64,000 bases of DNA from Pseudomonadota bacterium (lineage in GTDB: Bacteria > Pseudomonadota > Gammaproteobacteria > Steroidobacterales > Steroidobacteraceae): assembly GCA_025355105.1 (NCBI GenBank), contig JANYAE010000122.1, forward strand, positions 103,468 through 167,467, read 5' to 3'. The position numbers were made by a program, and so were the translations under genes. Under the pieces are notes generated by a model. That model was given only the letters and a program-made list of their open reading frames with translations. It was not told the origin of the DNA and made no database searches. Position 1 is the stretch's first letter, and every line of letters begins with the position of its first letter. This document shows positions 35,394-44,100 of the stretch, piece after piece.

Positions 35394-35713
35394 ACGACTC
35401 GTCCTGGCGCCGCGCAAGAGGCCTCGCGGCCCGGGACGCGGGCCACGAAGCGAGACCCGCACGCGTCGTGGTGGTAGAGCCTGGCCGGCGCTCCTTTCGC
35501 TTCGCAGCTAGCGCCGCAGGCGGCTGTCACGAACGAGGCGTGTTCGGTCAGCGACCGAGGTCGGATGCCACACCGCCGCTTCTCATTCGAGTGAAGGGCG
35601 AGCGAAGGCCCGCGACGGCGGGCTTCGTCGGCTGATCCGCCGCACGCGCTTGCCGGAGGGTGCTGGCGACGCCTTGACTCGGGCGATCGATGCTCCGCGC
35701 CGGTCGCGCAACG
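35394..35713. other. Gap between convergent genes, nothing clear
   Basis: A 320-bp gap between the PEP-CTERM gene (+) and the beta-propeller gene (-). A 6-bp hairpin GGCCCG-GGACG-CGGGCC lies at 35,428-35,444 without a T-tract. No convincing open frame or RNA gene. Confidence 0.4.
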
Positions 35714-36823
35714 CTAGCGCACCACCGACGGCGCTGAGGCATTGCGCAGATACAACCGCGGGCTGCCGGTCCCGTCCGCCGCCGTTCGCCACACGTTGGT
35801 GCTGGGTGAGGCGCCGTCCGGCACAGCCGCAACGGTGTACAGCACCGTGTCGTTGTCGAGCCACTCGAGCTGATCGTCGACGCTGCGGCGTTCGGCGAGC
35901 GAGGTCTCGCGGCCGCTGGCGAGGTCCAGCGAGTGCAGCTCCCAGACGGTCATCCCGGGCGTCGCCAGGCGCTTCTTGTAGGCGATCCGCCGCCCGTCCG
36001 GGGAAATGGAGGGGCACTCCACGTTGCTGTGCACGACCGTCGCGGTGAGCGCGCTCGGGTCACCGTGGATGAGGTAGTACTGGCCTTCGCTTGACAGCGT
36101 CGCGTAGAACGTACGCGCATCGGGCGTGAAGCTGACGCCCCAGAAGTTGAAATCCTTGTTCTTGAATGGCTTGCCGTCCTTGCTCACGGCAAACGACTCG
36201 AGCTCGGCGATGATGGCGGCGCGCGAAACGTCGATCAACGCGGTACGCGTCGAGAAGTTCGCGGAGCCATAGCCGTGGCCGCTCGTGAAGACCGTGAATG
36301 CGGCCAGTTGCCCGCCCGGTGCCATGCGCGCGCGGCTCGGCAGGCCCTGCACCGAGATCTTGCCGAGCGGCTTGAAGGTCGCCGGATCAAACAGCGTCGC
36401 GGAATAGATGCCGAGGATGGCCTGCTCGACGCCCATGCAGATCCCGCTTTGGGCGGTCGCATAGGCGACGATGCAACGCAGATTGCCGGCAAATTGGAAC
36501 TGATCCGGATGGTCGACGCTCGTGACGGCGAGGCGGCCGATGTTGTCATCGACGCCGTCATAGCGGAAGAAGACCCGGCGCCTCGCTTCATTGCCTGCTG
36601 GGACCCGCGCCGCCGCAGCCGCAGGCGATCCGGCCGCCGTCGCCGTCGCCGCCTTGCCCTGCGGCCCGGGGAGCGCGGGTGGCGGCTGGCTTGGCACCTC
36701 GCTGTGGGCGTTGTGAGCCGGCGCCGGCTGGTTCGCGGTGGCAGGCGCGGCGGTGCCCAGCAGCGCCAGCGCGAACGTCATCCACGCCGCAAGCGATTTC
36801 GGGGGAAGCGGATTCATGCGCAT
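35714..36823 (-). CDS. Exported beta-propeller protein (PD40/TolB-like)
   Basis: A 369-residue protein with a signal peptide (hydrophobic residues about 10-25, cut near ATA-NQ), then an Ala/Pro-rich linker and a propeller-like body. The clearest repeat is CPSISPDGRRIAYKK followed by WELHSLDLASGRETSLAERR, typical of PD40/TolB-like blades; TPDARTFYATLSSEG looks like another. The role is unknown, perhaps binding of a protein or ligand in the periplasm. I start at the ATG at 36,823; a second ATG at 36,817 is possible. It overlaps the end of the upstream MFS gene by 10 bp, so the two are translationally coupled. Confidence 0.7.
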   Translation of the reverse strand: MRMNPLPPKSLAAWMTFALALLGTAAPATANQPAPAHNAHSEVPSQPPPALPGPQGKAATATAAGSPAAAAARVPAGNEARRRVFFRYDGVDDNIGRLAVTSVDHPDQFQFAGNLRCIVAYATAQSGICMGVEQAILGIYSATLFDPATFKPLGKISVQGLPSRARMAPGGQLAAFTVFTSGHGYGSANFSTRTALIDVSRAAIIAELESFAVSKDGKPFKNKDFNFWGVSFTPDARTFYATLSSEGQYYLIHGDPSALTATVVHSNVECPSISPDGRRIAYKKRLATPGMTVWELHSLDLASGRETSLAERRSVDDQLEWLDNDTVLYTVAAVPDGASPSTNVWRTAADGTGSPRLYLRNASAPSVVR

Positions 36824-38082
36824 GCTGGTGGCCTGGAGATACGGAGTAGCACCGCCGCCATGATAGCGGCGGCGATGAGCGCGGTGCCGAATGTCGCAAC
36901 CGATGGGTAGCTGCCGTAGGTCTGCCACAGCCACCCGAAGGCAACCGAAGAGATCACTTTGCCGACGCCCGCGAGGGTCGCGACCAGCGCGATGCCGGTG
37001 GCGCGGGTGGCCTCCGGTATGACGACACTTGCCATCGCCGTCAGTACGCCTTCCGTCGCCGCGTAGAAGAGCCCGAGCAGGCCCAGCGTGACGCCGACCG
37101 TCACCAGGCTGACGGCCGTGCTGCGAAGGAGCACGACGTAGAGCACGCCGAGCGCCAGGTAGCCGATCAGGAAGACCGGTGCGCGGCCGTAGCGGTCGGC
37201 GATCCGGCCGGCCGGGACGGACAGGAGCACATAGCTGCAGGCCGTGACCACGTAGAAGAGCGGAAAGTAGACGGCACCGGGTCCGCCCTGCTTCTGCAGA
37301 AGCAGATAGATGAAACCGTCGCTGATGGCGACGCTTGAAAGCAGCAGCGCGACCACGGCGAGAGCCAGCAGACGGCGGCTGAGGAGCCGTTGCCGCGGCC
37401 GCGCGCCGATGGCCGGCTTGTCGGCCACGGGACGCGCCGACCGGGCCGGCTCCGGCACTCGAAACCACAGCACCGCGACGCCGAGAGCGGCAAAGCCGAA
37501 GCTGAGCAGCCAGACGCCGGAGTACCGGGTTGGCACCGGCCACAGCACGGCAAAGGTGACCAGCGGCCCCAGCAACGAGCCGCAGGCGTCCAGCGCGCGA
37601 TGCAGCGCGAACGAGCTGGCCATCAACGCCGGCGACGAGTTCAGCGAAATGATCGCGTCGCGCGGCGCCGTGCGGACGCTCTTGCCGGTTCTGTCGAGCC
37701 AGATGATCGCCAGGATCGACGCCCAGGCCGTGCCGGTGGCCAGCAGCAGCAGCTTGCAGATCGCCGACAATCCGTAGCCGGCCATCGACACCAGCTTCGG
37801 GCGCCGGCTTCGGTCGGCGACGATCCCTGCTGCCAGGCTCAGCAGCGCGACCGCGAGACCATTGTAGACGCCGTCGATCGCGCCGTACTCAAGCGGGCTG
37901 AGGTGCAGATAGAGTACGAGGTAGCCTGGCAAGGCGCTGTTGACCATCTCGGCGGAGATATCGGTCAGAAAGCTCGTGAATCCGAGCTGCCAAACGACGG
38001 GGCTCACCTTGCCGAGCTGCTCGCGACGCGGTGGCGTGGCAAGCCTCAGTTTCAGTTGCTCTATCCAGTCAAGCCCATACAT
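36814..38082 (-). CDS. Major facilitator superfamily transporter
   Basis: A 422-residue inner-membrane transporter with about 12 helices in two halves. The loop-2/3 motif A appears twice in degenerate form: GIVADRSRRPKLVS in the first half and GRIADRYGRAPVFL in the second. SFLTDISAEMVNSALPGYL near the N-terminus is often seen in MFS proteins of the tetracycline/drug-like group. The substrate is unknown. It is the first gene of a two-gene minus-strand operon with the exported beta-propeller protein, which suggests the propeller acts with the transporter. It is divergent from the NDH-2 gene. Confidence 0.85.
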   Translation of the reverse strand: MYGLDWIEQLKLRLATPPRREQLGKVSPVVWQLGFTSFLTDISAEMVNSALPGYLVLYLHLSPLEYGAIDGVYNGLAVALLSLAAGIVADRSRRPKLVSMAGYGLSAICKLLLLATGTAWASILAIIWLDRTGKSVRTAPRDAIISLNSSPALMASSFALHRALDACGSLLGPLVTFAVLWPVPTRYSGVWLLSFGFAALGVAVLWFRVPEPARSARPVADKPAIGARPRQRLLSRRLLALAVVALLLSSVAISDGFIYLLLQKQGGPGAVYFPLFYVVTACSYVLLSVPAGRIADRYGRAPVFLIGYLALGVLYVVLLRSTAVSLVTVGVTLGLLGLFYAATEGVLTAMASVVIPEATRATGIALVATLAGVGKVISSVAFGWLWQTYGSYPSVATFGTALIAAAIMAAVLLRISRPPACA

Positions 38083-38475
38083 AGAGCAACGAGTGTCCTG
38101 CGCCTGGGTGGCCCGTCGTCTGAGGGCCAGGGCCTTGCCGTGGCCTGAAGTCTACTGAGGAGGGAGCGCACGCGGCCAGTACGCTGCCTCAGGAGTGTGA
38201 CGGCCGTTGCCGCCCCGCGAGCTGAACGAGGCCGCCGGAACAACGCCGGCTCGGCCGCAGGGTCCTGGAGTGCGCAGCGGTGACCGTGAACCAGCGGACT
38301 CCGGCACCGGCACGAACCACTCCGCTGCGACCGGGGCGAAGCCAGGATGTCGTCGTGACGGGCGCCTCGCGCACGGCCGCGGCAGGTGCTGCCAGGCGCC
38401 TGGCGGTGATCAGCGGCTGATCGCAATGCGGAAGGTCCGTATCGCCACGAGCGGGGCCAATGCCTAGACAGGCGC
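38083..38475. other. Divergent intergenic region between MFS and NDH-2 genes
   Basis: About 390 bp that should hold promoters in both directions. It is uniformly GC-rich; I see no strong -35/-10 pair and no believable small gene. Confidence 0.4.
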
Positions 38476-39777
38476 ATGGAAACCTCAAAGGCGGCGAGCC
38501 CGGCGCCGACGCGCGTCGTCATCCTCGGCGGAGGCATCGGCGGGACCGCGGTTGCCCGCCGCCTGGCGAACGCACCGGGCTTTGCCATCACGCTCATCGA
38601 CCGCCAGAACCATTTCGTGTTCCAGCCGCTGCTCTACCAGGTCGCGACGGCCGCTCTCGGACCCGCCGACATCGCGGTACCGATCCGCCATCTGCTGAAG
38701 CGCGCCCGCAACGTGCGGGTCGTCCAGGCGGAGATCACCGGCATTCGCGCCGCGGAGCGCGTCGTCGACACCGACATCGGCCCGCAGTCCTATGACGTTC
38801 TGATCGTCGCGACCGGGGTCGAGGCCAGCTACTTCGGGCGCCGCGACTGGGAGGCGATCGCGCCGTCGCTGAAGACCCTGGCCGACGCGGCGCTGATCCG
38901 CGAACGGATCCTTGGCGCCTTCGAGCGCGCCGAGGCCGTGCCGGATCCGCTCGAACATGCCCGCCAGCTGACCTTCGTCGTGGTCGGTGGCGGGCCGACC
39001 GGAGTGGAGCTCGCCGGCGCGCTCGCGGAACTCACGCGCGACACGCTGGCGCACGATTTTCGCCACATCGACCCGCGCGAGGCGCGCTTGCTGCTGGTGG
39101 AGGCCGGGCCGCGCCTGCTGCCGATGTTCCATCCCAGCCTGTCGCGCAGTGCGATGCAGGACCTCCGTTCGCGCGGCGTCGAGGTGCGGCTCCGGACGCG
39201 CGTGACGGCGATGACTCCTGAGCAGGTCGAGTTCGGCGACGAGCGCATTCCAGCGGCCAATATCATCTGGGCCGCGGGCGTCGAGGCCTCGGCGCTCGGT
39301 CGCTCGCTGCCGGCGGAGCGCGATCCCAGCGGGCGGGTGATGGTGGCGCCTGACCTGTCGCTGCCCGACCACCCGGAGGTCTTCGTGATCGGCGACCTCG
39401 CGCACTGCCGCCCGGCGCGCGAGGCCGTCGCGCTCCCCGGTAACGGCGGCGTCGCACTCCAGCAGGGCAATCACCTCGCGAGACTGCTGCGCGATCAGGC
39501 GCGTGGCCGTCCGCGCCGAGCGTTCACCTACTTCGACCGTGGGGCGATGGCGACCATCGGCCGCCATCACGCCGTGGCCGAGATCCGCCGCCTGCGTTTC
39601 GCGGGGACCTTCGCGTGGTGGCTGTGGCTGCTGGTGCACCTCGTGTTTCTCGCCGGCTTTCGCAACCGGCTGGCGGTGCTGCTGCATTGGGCGTGGGCCT
39701 ACGTCACCTTCGAGCGCGGTGCACGGCTGATCATCCGGCCCGCACGGCAACCGCCGCCAGCGTCAAGCGGCCGGTAG
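38476..39777 (+). CDS. Type II NADH dehydrogenase (NDH-2), FAD-dependent
   Basis: A 433-residue flavoprotein that oxidises NADH and reduces quinone without pumping protons. The FAD-binding motif is VVILGGGIGGTAVARRL at the N-terminus and the NADH-binding motif is VVVGGGPTGVELAGAL near residue 170. NHFVFQPLLYQVA and FVIGDLAH (residues near 300) are typical of NDH-2. The C-terminal hydrophobic part WWLWLLVHLVFLAGFRNRL would attach it to the membrane. A short AGG precedes the ATG. It stands alone on the + strand and gives the cell a second NADH dehydrogenase besides complex I. Confidence 0.9.
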   Translation: METSKAASPAPTRVVILGGGIGGTAVARRLANAPGFAITLIDRQNHFVFQPLLYQVATAALGPADIAVPIRHLLKRARNVRVVQAEITGIRAAERVVDTDIGPQSYDVLIVATGVEASYFGRRDWEAIAPSLKTLADAALIRERILGAFERAEAVPDPLEHARQLTFVVVGGGPTGVELAGALAELTRDTLAHDFRHIDPREARLLLVEAGPRLLPMFHPSLSRSAMQDLRSRGVEVRLRTRVTAMTPEQVEFGDERIPAANIIWAAGVEASALGRSLPAERDPSGRVMVAPDLSLPDHPEVFVIGDLAHCRPAREAVALPGNGGVALQQGNHLARLLRDQARGRPRRAFTYFDRGAMATIGRHHAVAEIRRLRFAGTFAWWLWLLVHLVFLAGFRNRLAVLLHWAWAYVTFERGARLIIRPARQPPPASSGR

Positions 39778-40268
39778 CGTCGGCGCCGGCGCGTCCGCTG
39801 CGAGCGGCTGGGGACAGACAGGGCCATCCTCTGCTGCCCGCTGATTCAATGGCTTAGGCGCGAAGGCCGCGTCGCGCGACGCTTCGTGCAGCGCGCCGTC
39901 CCGCGGGGCCGGCGGCGCAACTCGCGCGTGCGGGCGCTCGCTCCGCGTGCGGTGGTGGCCATGTGCGCGCGTCGGGCAGCTGCCCAGAGCACGCCCCGGT
40001 CAGAACGTGCGGACGGTCGCGCCCTGGTAGCAGCACTCCGTTCATGCGCATACGATGTCACCCGCAAACTCCGTGAGAGGGTAGACGTGGCGCCTGACCA
40101 CTTTGCGACACGATCGCCCAGAACCGCGACGACCGCGCACCAAGACCGACCGATTCGAGACGGCCGCCGTTCGTTACACGACACCTTGGAGCGATTGGTG
40201 GCGCTTCGCGGCGCCACTTCGTCGCGCCGGCCGCGCGCCGACCTAGCTCGCGAAATTCGGAGTCAGGC
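39778..40268. other. Intergenic stretch with copy 2 of the 12-bp repeat
   Basis: About 490 bp between the NDH-2 and PAP2 genes. It contains TCAATGGCTTAG (39,846-39,857), preceded by CCCGCT, a hexamer that also occurs before the copy at the tRNA. No believable gene is present. Confidence 0.4.
39846..39857 (+). repeat. Copy 2 of the 12-bp repeat TCARYGGCTTAG
   Basis: TCAATGGCTTAG in the gap between the NDH-2 and PAP2 genes, same orientation as the copies at 32,795 and 45,529. It is followed by GCGCGAAGGCC, while the third copy is followed by TCGAAGGCC, so the two share more than the 12-mer. Confidence 0.5.
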
Positions 40269-40967
40269 GTGATCGAGCAGATTGACCTGTCGATTCTTCG
40301 GTTCGTGACGCAGTTCTACGGGCGTTATCCGGGCCTGGACGCCTTCGCGCTGGAAGTGGTCGGCAACAACGCCGTGAAGGGCGGTGTGATGGTCGCCGCG
40401 CTCTGGTGGTATTGGGCGAGCCCGCGAGCGGCCCAGCTCAAGAACAGGGAGGTTGCCATTGCGTGCGTCGCGGCCGCACTTGCCGCCGCGTTCGCCAGCC
40501 GCGGCCTGACGTACCTGCTGGACGTTCATCAGCGACCCTACGTGATGCCGTCCCTGCACCTGGCGGTACCGACCCGGCCGATCGGGGACAACAAGGGCGG
40601 ATCGTTTCCGAGCGACACGGCTGCTCTTTACTTCGCGCTTCTCACCGGCCTCTTCTTCCTCTCACGCCGGCTGGCGCTCGTCATGACGATCTACGTGTTT
40701 GCGTTCGTCTGCCTGCCACGGGTGTATCTCGGCGCGCACTGGCCGAGCGACATCGTCGGCGGGGCCGCAATCGGTGCGACGATCGCGGCCATCGCCTGCA
40801 CGCAGCGAGTGCGCTCCCGGCTCGCAGCACCGCTATTGCGGCTGTCCGTTCGCGCGCCCGCGACCTTTGCCGTCGCAGCGTTTCTGGTCAGCTATGGCTT
40901 GTTGACCCGTTTCGAAGAGCTGCGCCGCCTGGTCCTGCTCGCGCTCAAGCTCGGTCACGACAGCTAG
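40269..40967 (+). CDS. PAP2-family membrane phosphatase-like protein
   Basis: A 232-residue membrane protein with about six helices. It resembles lipid (undecaprenyl) diphosphate phosphatases. The three PAP2 motifs are partly intact: VHQRPYVMPS fits motif 1, and RVYLGAHWPSDIVGG holds the Arg, His and Asp of motif 3. In motif 2, SFPSDTAALYFAL has Thr where the catalytic-site His of PSGH/PSDH normally stands. It may therefore be altered in activity. The start is a GTG with AGTCAGG just before it. It stands alone between long gaps and converges on the giant minus-strand gene. Confidence 0.8.
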   Translation: MIEQIDLSILRFVTQFYGRYPGLDAFALEVVGNNAVKGGVMVAALWWYWASPRAAQLKNREVAIACVAAALAAAFASRGLTYLLDVHQRPYVMPSLHLAVPTRPIGDNKGGSFPSDTAALYFALLTGLFFLSRRLALVMTIYVFAFVCLPRVYLGAHWPSDIVGGAAIGATIAAIACTQRVRSRLAAPLLRLSVRAPATFAVAAFLVSYGLLTRFEELRRLVLLALKLGHDS

Positions 40968-41173
40968 GCCGTCGCGAGCGCAGCAATTCTCGAGCATCGC
41001 GGCCAGACGGTCGGCGTGGCGCAGGCGCCTACTGCTGCCGGCGCCGTCGCGCGGCGCTGCCGGTGGACGAAGTGTGCAGGGAGGGTCGCGGCCGCAGCCG
41101 GACTTGAGCGGCCGAGACGCAGCCCGGCGCGCGACGCGGGCCGGGCGCGCTCCCGACACCGCCTCGCACGGCA

Positions 41174-44100
41174 TCAGGGCCCTGTGGTGCCGTAGGCCGA
41201 CAGCGGGCACGACGTCCAGACCGGGCCGCTTGACCACGTCGCGGGCAGTGCGGTCAGGGTCGTCTGCGCGCTGGATTCGCTGCTACAGCCGCCTGAACCG
41301 TCGCGGAACTGCAAGGTGCCGCTCTTGGTGCCGAGGATCGCGATCCAGTAGGGCGTTCCGGAACTGACCACGGCGCCCGGCAGGGTCACGGAATTCCATG
41401 CCCCCGCGGTCAGCGTAGTCGCCGTTCCCTGTGACAGCAGCGTCGCGGGATGCTTGGCGGCGTCTGTGTAGATGCCGGCCACGAGGCTGCCGGCGGTCGA
41501 GGTGGAGTCGACGTAGACCCAGAGCCGCGTGATCGTACCCGACGCGGTCGCGGTCACCTGGAAGGCTTCAGCATGGCCCAGCGTGTTGCTGTCGTGCAGC
41601 GACTCGATGGTCGGGTCGCCCAGCAGCGGCGGTGTCCCCATGCCGTAGACGGTCAGCGTGCTCGCACCGCCGATATAGACATGGCCGTTCGCGACCACCG
41701 GGACCGTGAACTTGATCGCCGGACCGCCGGCGTCGAACGGACGCGCCGAACTCGAGTACAGAGTGGTGCCGAGGTTGGTCGCGTCGTAGGCGCGCAGGAT
41801 CGCCGGGCCGAAGGTCGCGTTGTCGCCGTTCTTGTTGATATCCATCGCCCAGACGATCGCGTTCGCGGTCGGGCCTGCTGCCGAGATGACCGGCGTCGTT
41901 CCCGGCGGCGGGTAGAGTTCGGCGGACCGCGACGCCGGAACCGCTGTCGGGGTGGCCGGCGAGCCGGACGTGGTTGACGTCACCGGCATCAAGCCGTTCG
42001 TCAGCGGCAGCGCCAGCAGCGCACCGTCCACCGTGTCAACGTACACCGTGCCATTCCAGTAGGCAGGTGACGAGAAGATGCACTGCGTGCCGCACGCCGT
42101 GGTGCCCGGAATCGGCAGCCGCATGAACTGCACCGTCTTGTCGGGGTTGTTGAACTCCGACATCACGTTGCGATCGATCATCCAGAAATAGCCCTGCTTG
42201 CTGCCGCCGACGAGGACGTTCGGATGCCCGGGCGGCCCAGCGCCGTCCGGCAGTGCGGTGATTCCCGCCGACGAGATGTCGAGATCCTGGCTCGACCACG
42301 CGGCCTCTGCCGACGGTGTGTAGTAGTCGGCGACGCCGAGCGACAGCGGGTCGAGCTTCACGAAGCTCTCACCGAAGTCGTACTTGACGCCGGCCGGCAG
42401 CGTATTGCCAGAGTCGGTGAATGATCCGTTGCCGGTCGACAGGAACAAGCTGCCGGTGGCGTCGACGGCTGGCGCGGCGCCTGACATCCAGATGCCGCCC
42501 TGCGAGCCGTTCGGCGTCGAATTGAACACGGCAAACTGCGACGTCGTCGCGACGTCGTAGCCGAGCACCCAGCCGTGCCAGGTGTTGAAGTCACAGTGGC
42601 TCGCGAACGCGATGTAGACCGCGCCCTGCGGATGGGCCGCGTTCGCCGCGGCGAACACGAGCCCCGCCCGCTGGTTCTGCGACAACGGCGTGAAATTGAC
42701 GGTGGCGTTACTGGCGTTGCTGATCGATGCCGCTAACGCGATCGGAAAGCCGGCCAGTTCCGCACCGCTCGCCAGCGACAGCGCGTGCAGCCGCTGCACG
42801 ATCCCCGACGCCTCCTTGGTCTTCGCGACGACGTACAAGGTGGCCGTGGCCGGGTCGATCACCGGCGTTCCGGTGACGCCGTATTCCGGGCTGATGTCCG
42901 CACAGTTGCCATTGTCGGCCACCAGCACGCTGGTCACGCCGGTGCCGAGGAAGCTGCGCTGCCACAACGGCGTGCAGGAACCGGAGTCGGCGTCGAACGC
43001 GTAGACGCTGTCGTGCTCGGTCGCCACGAACACGACGTTGTGGAGCGTGCCGCCGATCGCGAGGTTGGCAACGTATAGCGGCTGCGCGTAGACGTCACCG
43101 TCCACCGCGCAGGACCAGCGCTTGCCGAAATTGCCGTTGCTGACGGTGGCCGGCGTCAGCGCGTACTCGTGCAGGTTCTGTCCGGTCCGGGCGGCGTCGT
43201 AGTGGAACGTGTAGATGCCGCTGAGATCGGTCACCGCGACCGATGCACTGGCCGAGGCGCCGCCGCTGCTGGCGATCACGGTGTAGACGCCGGCGGTGGC
43301 CGGCGGCGAGTACAGGCCGGTGACCGGGTCGATCGTCCCGCCGGACGCGGTCCAGGTGGCCGCGGGCCCGCCGCCGCTGACCGTGGCGGTGAACTGCTGA
43401 CTCTGATTGAGCGTCAGCGTCGCGAGCGCCGGCGAGACGCTGACGCTGACCGCGGTTGCCGCCGTGACGGTCACGGTCGCGCTGGCGGTCTTGGTCGGAT
43501 CCGCCGCCGAGACCGCGGTGGCCGTCACGGTCGGCGGCGCCGGCACGGTGGCAGGTGCCCGGTAGAGTCCTGCCGTGGAGATGGTGCCGACGGTCGCGTT
43601 GCCGCCGCTGACGCCATTGACCTGCCAGGTGACCGCGGTATTGGCGGTATTGGTGACGGTGGCCGCGAACTGGGCGCTGCCGCTGCCGGCCTGCACGCTC
43701 GCCAGGGTCGGCGTCACTGAGATCGTGACGGCCCCGGCGGTCGGCGTGACGAGGTTGGATGCGCCGGATGCGGCGCCCGGCCCGTTGATGTTGCTCGCGG
43801 TCACCGTGAACGTGTACGGCGTGCCGTTGGTCAGTCCCGGAATCGTGATCGTGGTGGCAGGCGCGGCCACGGTGGCCGTGAGGCTCCCCGGGCTCGAGAG
43901 GGCGGTGTAGCTCGTCAAGGTCGCGCCGCCATTCGAGGCCGGCGCCGTGAAGGCGACCGTGGCCTGGGCGTTTCCGGCGGTCGCCGTACCAATGGTCGGC
44001 GAGCCCGGAATCGTGGACGGCGTCACGCTGTTCGAGGCCGCCGAGGCCGCACCGGCGCCGTTGATGTTGCTGGCGGTGACGGTGAACCGGTACGCCGTGC

